Positions 16,133-24,405 of a stretch of 37,567 nt of DNA are shown one piece after another (position 1 is the first letter of the stretch; each line of letters begins with the position of its first letter). A program made the position numbers and the translations under genes. The stretch covers positions 1 through 37,567 of the forward strand of contig JAUNWG010000017.1 in assembly GCA_030540435.1 (NCBI GenBank), written 5' to 3'. Source of the stretch: Eubacteriales bacterium. Its GTDB lineage: Bacteria > Bacillota > Clostridia > Oscillospirales > Butyricicoccaceae. Below the pieces are notes generated by a model. That model saw only the letters and a list, made by a program, of their open reading frames with translations. It searched no databases and was not told the origin of the DNA.

Positions 16133-16204
16133 CAAAGGATACTGTATACATGGATATACACGACGAATCCCCCCAAGAGGTGTCAGCTCAAGGGGGGATT
16201 TTTA
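16133..16204 (+). ncRNA. Short RNA convergent with a 29-residue toxin-like gene (candidate type I antitoxin)
   Basis: A transcript of about 72 nt is predicted from the promoter at 16099-16127 to an intrinsic terminator. The terminator stem is AATCCCCCC/GGGGGGATT (16166-16174 with 16192-16200), with an inner GAG/CTC and T-run 16199-16203. On the opposite strand the hairpin has no T-run, so the toxin message should run through and be fully complementary to this RNA. The layout is that of txpA/ratA-type loci. Function is inferred. Confidence 0.6.
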
Positions 16205-16242
16205 TGTCCATTTCACAAAATGAACAAATGCCGGAGGTTACC

Positions 16243-16332
16243 TTATTTTTTCTTTTCCGTCAGCCATTGAAAGATGTAATTTGCAACCACACCCGCAATG
16301 ACGGAAAAAAGAAAGGATTGTACTATATACAT
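16243..16332 (-). CDS. 29-residue hydrophobic peptide, candidate type I toxin
   Basis: The minus-strand ATG at 16332 opens a 29-codon frame: short N-terminus MYIVQ, a single membrane helix SFLFSVIAGVVANYIFQWL, and a basic tail TEKKK. This single-helix-plus-charged-tail plan is that of small Firmicute membrane peptides linked to antisense RNAs. GGGGAGGTG sits 8 nt before the ATG, and an extended -10 promoter lies upstream. It is too short for standard gene calling. The gene is isolated between nudF and glgA. Toxicity is inferred from structure and from the convergent short RNA. Confidence 0.7.
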   Translation of the reverse strand: MYIVQSFLFSVIAGVVANYIFQWLTEKKK

Positions 16333-16383
16333 GGGACATACACCTCCCCTCTGTCACCAGTGTAGGGGAAAGGTAACATGGCC

Positions 16384-16412
16384 ATCATAACATAATTTTA
16401 TATTATTGTCGA
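16384..16412 (-). promoter_or_regulatory. Promoter of the 29-residue peptide gene
   Basis: Minus strand TCGACA (16407-16412), 17-bp spacer, TATGAT (16384-16389), with TG one base upstream (extended -10). The -35 lies about 20 bp beyond the glgA terminator. The leader is about 45 nt. Confidence 0.65.
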
Positions 16413-16430
16413 TATCTGTCGATATTTTTG

Positions 16431-16464
16431 CAAAAACAGAGCCCGGCGTACTGCCGGGCTCTGT
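16431..16464 (-). terminator. Terminator of the glycogen cluster (after glgA)
   Basis: A 12-bp perfect stem (16453-16464 with 16436-16447, ACAGAGCCCGGC / GCCGGGCTCTGT) followed on the minus strand by TTTTT (16432-16436), 22 bp after the glgA stop. Confidence 0.92.
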
Positions 16465-16485
16465 CTATCATACTCTATTTTCTAT

Positions 16486-17925
16486 TTACCAGTTGTCCAC
16501 GGTATCCTGATATACGTTCAGGTAATCCTGTGCGGAATGATCCCAGCTGAAGTCGGTGGTCATGCCGGCGATCTGCATCGCGCGCCATGCTTCCTTGTTA
16601 TGGCGGAACAGGTAGCACGCCTGCTCGATGACATGCAGCATATCATGCGCATTGTAATCGGCGAACGAGAAGCCGGTGCCTTCGCCAGTGAACTGGTTAT
16701 ACGGATGGACGGTATCCTTCAGGCCGCCAGTCTCGCGCACGAGCGGCAGAGTGCCGTAACGCATGGCGATCATCTGCGCCAGGCCGCACGGCTCAAACAG
16801 CGACGGCATCAGGAACAGGTCGCAGCCTGCATAGATCTTATTTGCCAGATCGTTGGAGAACATGATGTTTGTGGAAATCTTATCCGGGTACTGCCACTTG
16901 GCATTGATAAACATCTGCTCGTATTCGTAATCGCCGGTGCCCAGTACGATCAGGCGGACATCCTGCTCCAGAATATCGTTCAGCACGCACTGTACAAGGT
17001 CAAGGCCCTTCTGGCTGGTCAGACGTCCGACCATGCCGATGACGACTGTCTCGTCGGAAGCCTGCAGGCCGCACATTTCGAGCAGCTGGTCGCGATTGAC
17101 CTTCTTGTCCTCCAGCGTGTCAACGGTGAAATTCTTAAACATATGCGGGTCCGTCGCCGGGTTATAGGCATCGACGTCAATGCCGTTTACAATGCCGCAT
17201 ACCTTGCCCTGGTTCCAGCGCAGTACAGCATCCAGGCGGAAGCCATAGAACTCAGTCTGAATTTCGCCTGCATAAGTGGAGGAAACGGTGGTAACGCGGT
17301 CAGCGCATACGATCGCAGCCTTCATCAGGTTGACGTCGCCGTCCTGCTGCATAAAGCCGTTGTCAAAATGATAATCGTCAATGCCGAGGACATACGACAG
17401 GATCTCCCGTCCATACTGGCCCTGGAACTGGATGTTATGGATGGTGAACACCGTCTTGATGCCTTCGTACCACGGGCGGTAGTTGTAGTTCAGGTTGTAG
17501 TATACCGGAACCAGCGCGGACTGCCAGTCGTTGCAGTTGATGACATCCGGGCGGAAATCAATTGCCGGCAGCATTTCCAGAACGGCGCGGGAGAAGAACG
17601 CGAAGCGCTCTGCATCATCATACTCGCCGTAGACCTGGTTGCGTGCGAAATAATACTCATTGTCAAGGAAATAATACTTGACGCCGTCCGCCTCATAGCA
17701 GAAGATGCCGCAATACTGATTGCGCCATGCCAGCTGCACGTAAAGGCTCTTGATATAGGTCATCTTATCGCGCCATTCCCTGCCGATCTTGCTGTACAGC
17801 GGGCAGACGACAGCAATATCACAGCCCTTTGCAGCCAATGCCTTCGGCAGCGAGCCTGCTACATCACCCAGTCCGCCGGTTTTGACAAACGGCGCACACT
17901 CACTGCTCACATATAATACCTTCAT
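16486..17925 (-). CDS. glgA: Glycogen synthase (ADP-glucose), GT5
   Basis: Transfers glucose from ADP-glucose to the growing alpha-1,4-glucan. From the ATG at 17925 it has 479 residues, the normal GT5 length. Marks are MKVLYVSSECAPFVKTGGLG (ADP-glucose loop K15-TGGL), the GIVNGID segment, GRLTSQKG (second nucleotide-binding lobe) and the late LFEPCGLAQM with RETGGL. GGAGG lies 6 nt before this ATG, so the extra 29 codons upstream are excluded. A terminator-like hairpin separates it from glgD. Confidence 0.95.
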   Translation of the reverse strand: MKVLYVSSECAPFVKTGGLGDVAGSLPKALAAKGCDIAVVCPLYSKIGREWRDKMTYIKSLYVQLAWRNQYCGIFCYEADGVKYYFLDNEYYFARNQVYGEYDDAERFAFFSRAVLEMLPAIDFRPDVINCNDWQSALVPVYYNLNYNYRPWYEGIKTVFTIHNIQFQGQYGREILSYVLGIDDYHFDNGFMQQDGDVNLMKAAIVCADRVTTVSSTYAGEIQTEFYGFRLDAVLRWNQGKVCGIVNGIDVDAYNPATDPHMFKNFTVDTLEDKKVNRDQLLEMCGLQASDETVVIGMVGRLTSQKGLDLVQCVLNDILEQDVRLIVLGTGDYEYEQMFINAKWQYPDKISTNIMFSNDLANKIYAGCDLFLMPSLFEPCGLAQMIAMRYGTLPLVRETGGLKDTVHPYNQFTGEGTGFSFADYNAHDMLHVIEQACYLFRHNKEAWRAMQIAGMTTDFSWDHSAQDYLNVYQDTVDNW

Positions 17926-17950
17926 AGTTATCCTCCATATCGTTACAAAC

Positions 17951-17986
17951 AGAAAACCGGAAGGACGAAATAATCCGTCCTCCCGG
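17951..17986 (-). terminator. Hairpin with T-run between glgD and glgA
   Basis: Minus strand 11-bp stem (17986-17976 with 17967-17957, one G-T pair) followed by TTTTCTGTTT. It lies only about 26 bp before the glgA start, so it may set a lower level of glgA relative to glgC and glgD or act as an attenuator. Confidence 0.65.
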
Positions 17987-18044
17987 CTGATTCCGGATTG
18001 ATGATTCGCCATCGAATCGTGTCGGAATGAAATTTGCTCAGTGA

Positions 18045-19175
18045 TTAAACAATTGTGCTCTTTGCAATTGCTACCGGATAGGTTGCGTGGCCCATCATCT
18101 TGCGGTCCTCGCGGATGGTAACGCCCTTATCGGTAACAACATACGACAGCTCAACGCCCTCAGAAATAGTCGCATTCGGCATGATGATGGAATCCTTGAC
18201 AACAGCGCCCTTTGCGATCTTGCAGCCGCGGAAGATAATGGAATTTTCAACCGTGCCCTCAATGCGGGAGCCGTCAGCGATCAGGCTGTCGCTTACGTCA
18301 GCGTCCTCGCCGTAGTAGGTCGGCGCTTCGTCATGTACCTTGGTCAGGATCGGGCGGCTCTTAAGGAATACCTGGTCGCGGATGTCCTTATCCAGCATAT
18401 CCATCGAAGAGGAGAAGTAGCTCTTAACATCCTCGATCTTTGCGACATACTTATCGAATACATATGCCTGAACAGCATCGCCGCGGTTGAATACATACTG
18501 CATTGCATCGCGCTCGAAGGAAGACAGGTTATGGGTGACGCAGTCAGACAGCAGGTCGATCAGGTACTTGCGCTTCATGATATAGATGCCAAGACCCTTG
18601 TACTTGCACTTGCCGCCCATGTTGTCGCCATTGCGGATATCATTTACTTCATGGCGCGGGGACAGGTTCATGAACATATCGAACGGGCCGCCCTCAGAAT
18701 TCTTGGTGCAGACGATGGTCACATCTGCCTCAGACTTCTTGTGCTCACGCATTGCCTCATCCAGCGGGATGTTGGCAACGATGTCCGCATTGCAGATCAG
18801 GACATGCTCGCACTTGCTCTTCTGCAGCATATCGCTGATGGAACCCAGAGCCTCCAGCGAGGTGCGGTAGTTCTCCGTTACCAGCGGAGAGGACTTCGGT
18901 GCGAATGCATTCGGCGGCAGCAGGATCATACCGCCGCGCTTGCGGGACAGATCCCAGTCCTTGCCGGAGCTGAGATGGTCCATCAGGGACTGATACTTGT
19001 CTCTCATCAGGACGCCGACCTGATAGCAGCCGGAATTGACCAGATTGGACAGCATAAAATCAACGACACGATAGCGTCCGCCGAACGGCACCGACGCCAC
19101 CGGGCGGTGCTCAGACAGCTCACGCAGATCGTTATTGTTATCAAAACCAATAATAATACCAAGTGTGTTTTTCAT
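18045..19175 (-). CDS. glgD: GlgD subunit of ADP-glucose pyrophosphorylase
   Basis: 376 residues. It is homologous to GlgC but has GIIIGFDNNNDLREL where GlgC has the catalytic loop [10 protein letters not shown], so it should not catalyse by itself. Retained marks are PFGGRYRVVDFMLSNLVNSG, the CNADI position of the nucleotidyl-binding Asp, and a C-terminal left-handed beta-helix with hexapeptide repeats (ENSIIFRGCKIAKGAVVKDS). In Firmicutes GlgC and GlgD form a heterotetramer in which GlgD modulates activity. The gene starts 11 bp after glgC stops. Confidence 0.93.
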   Translation of the reverse strand: MKNTLGIIIGFDNNNDLRELSEHRPVASVPFGGRYRVVDFMLSNLVNSGCYQVGVLMRDKYQSLMDHLSSGKDWDLSRKRGGMILLPPNAFAPKSSPLVTENYRTSLEALGSISDMLQKSKCEHVLICNADIVANIPLDEAMREHKKSEADVTIVCTKNSEGGPFDMFMNLSPRHEVNDIRNGDNMGGKCKYKGLGIYIMKRKYLIDLLSDCVTHNLSSFERDAMQYVFNRGDAVQAYVFDKYVAKIEDVKSYFSSSMDMLDKDIRDQVFLKSRPILTKVHDEAPTYYGEDADVSDSLIADGSRIEGTVENSIIFRGCKIAKGAVVKDSIIMPNATISEGVELSYVVTDKGVTIREDRKMMGHATYPVAIAKSTIV

Positions 19176-19186
19176 TTATCTCCACC

Positions 19187-20398
19187 TCATTCTACGTCCG
19201 GAATATCCTTGTCAGGCATCTCCTTGGCTGTAACGACAACGTTCTTGCCGACGGTGATGCCAGGAGCAACAACTGCAACGCCCCACTGGTCTGCCTCGAC
19301 CTCGTTCGGCGCATTGCCGATCTTGGCACCCGCGCAGACGCGTGCATTTTCCGCTACAATCGCATACTTGACCTCAGCGCCCTTTTCGATGACAGCGCCC
19401 GGCATGATGATGGAGTATTCGATCTTGGCGTCCTGCTCAACAGTAACATCCGGGAACAGAACGGAGTTGTTGACCTTGCCTTCGACCTCACAGCCCTCAC
19501 TGAGCAGCGAGTGCTTGACATCTGCATAACGTCCGGTGAAATGCGGTGCGGAGCCGGTGTTGCGGCCATAGATGCGCCAATCTCCATCGTCCAGGTTCAG
19601 GCCGGAATCCGGAGACAGCAGGTCCATGTTCGCCTCCCACAGCGACTCGATCGTTCCAACGTCCTTCCAGTAGCCGTCAAAGCGGTAGGTCTGCAGGTTC
19701 TCGCCGCGTGCCAGCATTGCCGGGATGATGTTCTTGCCGAAGTCATTGGAGGAACCCGGTGTGTTCTCATCCTCGATGAGGTACTTGCGCAGCTTGGACC
19801 AGGTGAAGATGTAGATACCCATAGAAGCCAGCGTGCTCTTCGGATGTGCCGGCTTTTCCTCGAACTCATAAATCGAGCCGTCCGGATGACAGTTCATGAT
19901 ACCGAAGCGCTTTGCTTCCTCCAGCGTAACGTTGAGTACGGCGATGGTAGCTGCTGCTTCCTTTTCCTTGTGCTGCTCGAGCATCTTGTCATAATCCATC
20001 TTATAGATATGGTCGCCCGAGAGGATCAGGACGTACTCCGGATCATACTCGTCAATAAAGCTGATGTTCTGATAAATCGCATTTGCGGTGCCCTTGTACC
20101 ACTCAGAGCCCTTGCCGCCTTCGTACGGAGGCAGTGCATAAACGCCGCCGTTCAGTCTGTCAAGATCCCATGTCTGACCGTTTGCCAGATATACATTCAG
20201 TACGTGCGGTTCATACTGTGTCAGTACGCCTACGGTATCAATACCGGAGTTTACACAGTTGGACAGCGGAAAGTCGATGATACGGTACTTGCCGCCAAAC
20301 GGAACTGCTGGCTTTGCGACGTTCTGGGTCAATACATACAATCTGCTGCCACGGCCGCCGGCCAGAAGCATTGCAACGCATTCTTTCTTCCTAGACAT
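19187..20398 (-). CDS. glgC: Glucose-1-phosphate adenylyltransferase, catalytic subunit
   Basis: Makes ADP-glucose from ATP and glucose-1-phosphate, the committed step of glycogen synthesis. 403 residues with [10 protein letters not shown] (11-20), [19 protein letters not shown], the catalytic Asp in [17 protein letters not shown] and a C-terminal beta-helix. It precedes glgD by 11 bp. The 125-bp gap to glgB contains a weak promoter candidate (TTGTTT-16-TAAGAT) and an inverted GGAGG...CCTCC near the start that could mask ribosome access. Confidence 0.95.
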   Translation of the reverse strand: MSRKKECVAMLLAGGRGSRLYVLTQNVAKPAVPFGGKYRIIDFPLSNCVNSGIDTVGVLTQYEPHVLNVYLANGQTWDLDRLNGGVYALPPYEGGKGSEWYKGTANAIYQNISFIDEYDPEYVLILSGDHIYKMDYDKMLEQHKEKEAAATIAVLNVTLEEAKRFGIMNCHPDGSIYEFEEKPAHPKSTLASMGIYIFTWSKLRKYLIEDENTPGSSNDFGKNIIPAMLARGENLQTYRFDGYWKDVGTIESLWEANMDLLSPDSGLNLDDGDWRIYGRNTGSAPHFTGRYADVKHSLLSEGCEVEGKVNNSVLFPDVTVEQDAKIEYSIIMPGAVIEKGAEVKYAIVAENARVCAGAKIGNAPNEVEADQWGVAVVAPGITVGKNVVVTAKEMPDKDIPDVE

Positions 20399-20523
20399 TC
20401 TTTCTGCTCCAATCTTTGTTAGATTTGGGAGGATATGTCCCCCTCCTGTAAAATTAATATCTTACATGTTCCCACTCTATAAACAATGCCTCTCGGCAGT
20501 GCTTTCATAATAAAATAAAAGGT

Positions 20524-22413
20524 TTAATCAGCCACAGGACTGAAAAACTGTACACTGTACGCCGCCGCGCCCAGTGTCAGCCGGTATGTGCCGTCCGCCG
20601 TCTGCTCCGCCGCACGCACACCGCCCGCCACGCCGCTTCCGCCATAGCTCACGCTGTCCGAGGAGAATACCTCCTCCCATGCGCCGGGCGTGTCCAGCCG
20701 GATGGTATAGCCGGATATGCGCCGTCCGGTCAGGTTGACCACTGCCAGCAGCCGGTCTCCGTCCGGGCTTTTGCGCTCAAAGGCAAGCAGCCCGGGTGTA
20801 CGCGTGCCGCGGTCAACCCATGTAAAGCTGTCCGCATCGCCCGATTCCCACAGCGCAGGGCTGTTTTTGTAAAACAGGTTCAGTCCGCGGACATATTCCC
20901 GCATCTGGCGATGCGCCTCATAGTCCAGCAGCATCCAGTCCAGCCCGTGGTGGCACGCCCATTCATTGAATTGGGCAAATTCGCCGCCCATAAACAGCAG
21001 CTTATCCCCTGGATGTGCCATGACAAAGCCGTACAGCATACGCAGATGCGCAAATTTTTCATTATATTCGCCCGGCATCCGCGCCAGCAGCGAACCTCTG
21101 CCGTGTGAAACGGCATCGTGCGACAACGGCAGGATGTACCGCTCGCCCATGCTGTCGATGAGCGACAGCGTCAGCCAGTCGGCAAACGCATCGTCCGCAG
21201 CTTCGGGCAATGCCTGCAGCTGCCCCAGCGCCTGCTGCACCCAGTCGTCGCGCCACATATGCGAAAAGCCCAGTCCGCCAAGTGCAGTCGGCTTCGTGAC
21301 CGAAGGCCAAAGACCGGTGCTGCTGGCGATCAGCTTCACGCGGGGAAACTGCTCCGCTGCACGGTCGCACAGCGTCCGCAGGAATTGTGCTCCTTCTAAA
21401 TTCTGGTTTTCGCCATACCGGTTTGCCGTCCAGCTTCCCGCTTCCCGCTCATAGTCGAGGAACAGCATCGGCTGTACTGAGCTGACGCGCAGCCCGTCTA
21501 CATGATATTCCGACATCCAGAACATCGCAGACGACAGCAGGAACGAAATGACCTCTCCTCTGCTGAGATCAAACCGGCGCATACCGAACGGCATCACATC
21601 GTCGGGCGGCAGGCACTCATAGCACGGCGCGCCGTCAAAGCAGATCAGCCCGTGCGCGTCGCCCGGAAAGCCCGCTGCCGTCCAGTCCATGATCACGCTC
21701 AGACCCGCCTGATGGCAGCGGTCAATGAAATACATCAGATCATGCGGCGTACCATAGCGGCTCGTTGCCGCAAACCAGCCCAGCGGCTGATAGCCCCACG
21801 AGCCGTCAAACGGATGCTCCAGCAGCGGCAGCAGCTCCAGATGGGTATAGCCCATGCTGCATACATACGGGATGAGCCTGTCCGCCATTTCCCGGTAGGA
21901 ATAGAAGGTACTGTCCTCCCGCACCTGCCATGAGCCGAGATGCACCTCGTAGATATTCATCGGCGCGGTATGCGGCAGCTTGCGCCGCATCCAGCTGCGG
22001 TCATGCCATTCATAGCCCGCCATATTATATACCTTGGAGGCATTATACGGACGCGTCTCCGCATGGAAGGCAAACGGGTCGGATTTATCAAAAACCTCCC
22101 CTTCCGGTGTGCGGATGCTGTATTTATAGCTGTCGAACCGGCGAACTTCCGTCAGGAAGCATTCCCATATCGAGGGGTCCTGCTCCATGCGGGACATCGG
22201 CGCGAGATCGCGCAGCCAGCCGTTGCTCTCCGTAATGACGGAAACCTCTTCCGCATGGGGCGCCCAGACGCGAAAGACCACACCCTCCTGCCCATTTCGC
22301 AGTTCAGGGTGTGCACCCAGCCATTCCCATGCCCTTGCTTCTGTCCCGGCATGAAAACGGCGCAGACGGTCTGCCATCGGATCAACGGCTCTGTTTGCTT
22401 CCATGGCATCCAT
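20524..22413 (-). CDS. GlgB-like GH13 protein missing catalytic residues (probable pseudoenzyme)
   Basis: 629 residues from the ATG at 22413 (GGAGGG 6 nt upstream; an ATG at 22404 is the alternative). It has an N-terminal CBM48-like domain (about 25-125), the GH13 barrel (about 140-520) and a C-terminal beta domain, with GlgB signatures such as WGYQP and LLFMGGEFAQFNEW. However, the four active-site motifs are altered: motif I reads DWTAAGFP (usual His replaced by G248), motif II LRVSSV (nucleophile Asp replaced by S311), motif III IASSTGLWP (acid/base Glu replaced by S364), motif IV SHDAV (D433 kept, following Glu lost). It should not branch glucan; a binding, scaffold or regulatory role is possible. 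It is first in the glycogen cluster. Confidence 0.88.
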   Translation of the reverse strand: MDAMEANRAVDPMADRLRRFHAGTEARAWEWLGAHPELRNGQEGVVFRVWAPHAEEVSVITESNGWLRDLAPMSRMEQDPSIWECFLTEVRRFDSYKYSIRTPEGEVFDKSDPFAFHAETRPYNASKVYNMAGYEWHDRSWMRRKLPHTAPMNIYEVHLGSWQVREDSTFYSYREMADRLIPYVCSMGYTHLELLPLLEHPFDGSWGYQPLGWFAATSRYGTPHDLMYFIDRCHQAGLSVIMDWTAAGFPGDAHGLICFDGAPCYECLPPDDVMPFGMRRFDLSRGEVISFLLSSAMFWMSEYHVDGLRVSSVQPMLFLDYEREAGSWTANRYGENQNLEGAQFLRTLCDRAAEQFPRVKLIASSTGLWPSVTKPTALGGLGFSHMWRDDWVQQALGQLQALPEAADDAFADWLTLSLIDSMGERYILPLSHDAVSHGRGSLLARMPGEYNEKFAHLRMLYGFVMAHPGDKLLFMGGEFAQFNEWACHHGLDWMLLDYEAHRQMREYVRGLNLFYKNSPALWESGDADSFTWVDRGTRTPGLLAFERKSPDGDRLLAVVNLTGRRISGYTIRLDTPGAWEEVFSSDSVSYGGSGVAGGVRAAEQTADGTYRLTLGAAAYSVQFFSPVAD

Positions 22414-22450
22414 CTCCTTCCCTCCGGAAAACCAGAAACATATGAGAATA

Positions 22451-22482
22451 CCGAAAAAGCGCGGGCTTTTTCGGATTTTTTT
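22451..22482 (+). terminator. Plus-strand intrinsic terminator inside the glgB leader
   Basis: CCGAAAAAGC/GCTTTTTCGG (22451-22460 with 22465-22474) followed by seven T (22476-22482). It points opposite to all genes here. On the minus strand the same stem lies in the glgB 5' leader without a T-run and could stabilise that leader. Confidence 0.6.
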
Positions 22483-22531
22483 GTGCCTTACGTGCATACA
22501 GCGCATAAAGGCGCCTCTCATTTGTAGAAAT

Positions 22532-22560
22532 ATTATACAACATTTGCCCGAACAAGTCCA
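22532..22560 (-). promoter_or_regulatory. Promoter of the glycogen cluster
   Basis: Minus strand TGGACT (22555-22560), 17-bp spacer, TATAAT (22532-22537). It gives a leader of about 110 nt carrying the hairpin at 22451-22474. Confidence 0.65.
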
Positions 22561-22617
22561 GAAAAAATGTGAAATTTTACACCAATTTCGTAATCCCCCT
22601 GAAAATGGTACTGCTGC

Positions 22618-23850
22618 CTATTTTTTTGCCGCACGGAGAATGAGGTCGAGCGCGTGGTTTGCCGCATCGCGGCGGGCATTTTCCCTGCCGCGTGGGGAGT
22701 GGATCGTGCGCACCTGTGTCTCTCCATTGTAGAAAATACCAATATGCACTGTCCCTGCTGGTGTGCCGTCCTCGCCGCCGTCCGGCCCTGCATAGCCTGT
22801 AATACCGATGCCGATATCCGTGCCGTATGCCTGCGCAATGCCGCGCGCCATCTCGCCGGCGGTCTGCGTGGAAACTGCGGTGTATTTGTCCAGCGTTTCC
22901 TTTTTCACGCCGAGCACCTTCATTTTGATCTCATTGCAGTAGGTGCACGCGCCGCCCTTATAGAATTTCGATGCGCCGGGCACATCCGTGATGCGCTTGG
23001 ACAGCAGCCCGCCGGTGCAGCTCTCCGCCACGGACAGCGTCAGGCCCTTTTCGGTCATCACTTCTGCCATTGCCCGCTCCAGGCTGCCGATATCGATGCC
23101 GTACACCACATCCCCCAGCATGTCGCATACCTGCTGTACTGCGGGCGCGAGCAGCTGCTCCGCCTGCGCTGCGGTATCCGCCTTTGCCGTCACGCGAACC
23201 AGGCATTCGCCGTCCTTGGCATACGGCGCAAGCGTTGGATTGACGCTTTTTTCCATCAGGTCATGCAGCCTGTCCTCCATCTGGGATTCGCCCATGCCGA
23301 AAATATGCACGACATGGGAGACTATGACGCCGCCTGCCAGCTTTGACAGATATTCCATACCTGCCGTGCGGAACACCGGCGTACATTCACGCGGCGGGCC
23401 GGGCAGCATCATGACATGCACGCCATCCGCCTCAAATGCGCAGCCCGGCGCGGTGCCCCAGTTGTTTTCCAGCACCTTGCAGTCCGCGGGCAGCATCGCC
23501 TGCTTGACATTGTTTTGTGTCATTTCTCTGCCGATCTGGTCAAAAAATGCCGTAATACGGCGCAGCGTCGGCTGATGCAGCACCAGCTTTTTGCCGAATG
23601 CCTCCGCGATTGTCTCCCGCGTCAGGTCGTCCAGCGTCGGGCCAAGCCCACCGGTCGTGATAATGAGGTCAGATCGCTTTTTTGCAATATCCAGTACCTC
23701 GCGCAGCCGACCCGGGTTATCCCCCACGACGGTCTGATAATATACGTCGATGCCAAGTTCATCCAGCCCAAGCGAAATGACCTGTGCATCCGTGTTTACG
23801 ATATCTCCTAACAGAATTTCTGTTCCAACTGCGATAATTTCCGCTTTCAT
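22618..23850 (-). CDS. cinA: CinA family protein (nicotinamide-nucleotide amidase type)
   Basis: 410 residues, two domains. The N-terminal molybdopterin-binding/COG1058 domain (about 1-170) has AEIIAVGTEILLGDIVNTDAQ and TTGGLGPTLDDLTRE. The C-terminal PncC-like amidase domain (about 255-410) has VAESCTGGLLSKRIT with the catalytic Ser and GITGYAGPDGG with GTVHIG. It recycles NMN formed during DNA ligation or ADP-ribose metabolism. The stop is at the very edge of the glgB promoter region with no clear terminator. Confidence 0.94.
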   Translation of the reverse strand: MKAEIIAVGTEILLGDIVNTDAQVISLGLDELGIDVYYQTVVGDNPGRLREVLDIAKKRSDLIITTGGLGPTLDDLTRETIAEAFGKKLVLHQPTLRRITAFFDQIGREMTQNNVKQAMLPADCKVLENNWGTAPGCAFEADGVHVMMLPGPPRECTPVFRTAGMEYLSKLAGGVIVSHVVHIFGMGESQMEDRLHDLMEKSVNPTLAPYAKDGECLVRVTAKADTAAQAEQLLAPAVQQVCDMLGDVVYGIDIGSLERAMAEVMTEKGLTLSVAESCTGGLLSKRITDVPGASKFYKGGACTYCNEIKMKVLGVKKETLDKYTAVSTQTAGEMARGIAQAYGTDIGIGITGYAGPDGGEDGTPAGTVHIGIFYNGETQVRTIHSPRGRENARRDAANHALDLILRAAKK

Positions 23851-23966
23851 ACCTATCGCCCTCCTGTTCGCAAAGGTACATATATGCTATCGTACCGCAG
23901 ATATCCTGCGGCTTGTGTCGGTTTTTGCAAATCGATTTTCGGTTATTCATTGCAATACGCCTTTAG

Positions 23967-24005
23967 TTTACCACTTTTGTAACAATTGCGCAAGGTGATA
24001 AAAAG
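23967..24005 (-). repeat. 39-bp promoter-region repeat R1 (upstream of cinA)
   Basis: It matches R2 (25234-25271) at about 34 of 39 positions and similarity continues downstream (TATTGCAATGA versus TATTACAATGA). Minus strand core TTGTTACAAAA-TGGTAAA. Each copy follows a minus-strand terminator and precedes a minus-strand gene, so it is probably a regulated promoter. Confidence 0.55.
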
Positions 24006-24036
24006 CCCGCGCCCCCTGTTGTCCAGAGAGCGCGGG
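24000..24036 (-). terminator. Terminator after the 62-residue membrane protein gene
   Basis: Minus strand CCCGCGC/GCGCGGG (24036-24030 with 24012-24006), inner CTG/CAG, followed by TTTTT (24000-24004). Confidence 0.8.
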
Positions 24037-24067
24037 TTAATCTTTGCATTTCGCATCTGTATTGTAC

Positions 24068-24256
24068 CTATGAGTTAAAAAGACCAACAACTTTCCATCC
24101 CAGCGACCAGATGAAAATAACAACAATGATTTTACTCGGAAGCCAGAACTTTTTGTTTTCCCGGATGCAGTTCAGTATGTCAAGAATGGCAAAGCCTGCT
24201 AGTGGAGATGCATATAACAATCCCAACTCTGCAATATTGTATAAAACATTCCACAT
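24068..24256 (-). CDS. Small two-helix membrane protein, unknown
   Basis: 62 residues from the ATG at 24256, with AAAGGAGG 8 nt upstream; an in-frame ATG 8 codons earlier lacks such a site. It has two hydrophobic helices (about 5-28 and 42-58) joined by the charged turn RENKKFWLPSK. No family is recognised. It has its own AT-rich upstream region and a terminator, so it appears to be an independent expressed unit between the lipoprotein gene and cinA. Confidence 0.6.
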   Translation of the reverse strand: MWNVLYNIAELGLLYASPLAGFAILDILNCIRENKKFWLPSKIIVVIFIWSLGWKVVGLFNS

Positions 24257-24405
24257 GGATATGTCCTCCTTTAAAATCAAACCGTCACTCTCGTAATCTT
24301 CCTACATGCAAAAATAGATTTATATTGTACTAATATTATATTATTTGTTTCATTTTGTAAATCGTACATATATACAAATTATCAGCAAATATTTCTATCC
24401 ATACA

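Noticed and set aside
16099..16365. 88-codon plus-strand frame in the nudF-glgA gap
   Set aside because: It crosses the hairpin terminator of the short RNA and overlaps the 29-codon gene on the other strand, which has far better start signals.
16537..20422. Long plus-strand open frames (459, 480 and 419 codons) opposite glgA, glgD and glgC
   Set aside because: All lie antisense to well-identified genes and show no domain or start signal.
20399..20523. Possible riboswitch in front of glgC
   Set aside because: Only one small GGAGG/CCTCC inverted repeat is visible; no known riboswitch core or expression platform.
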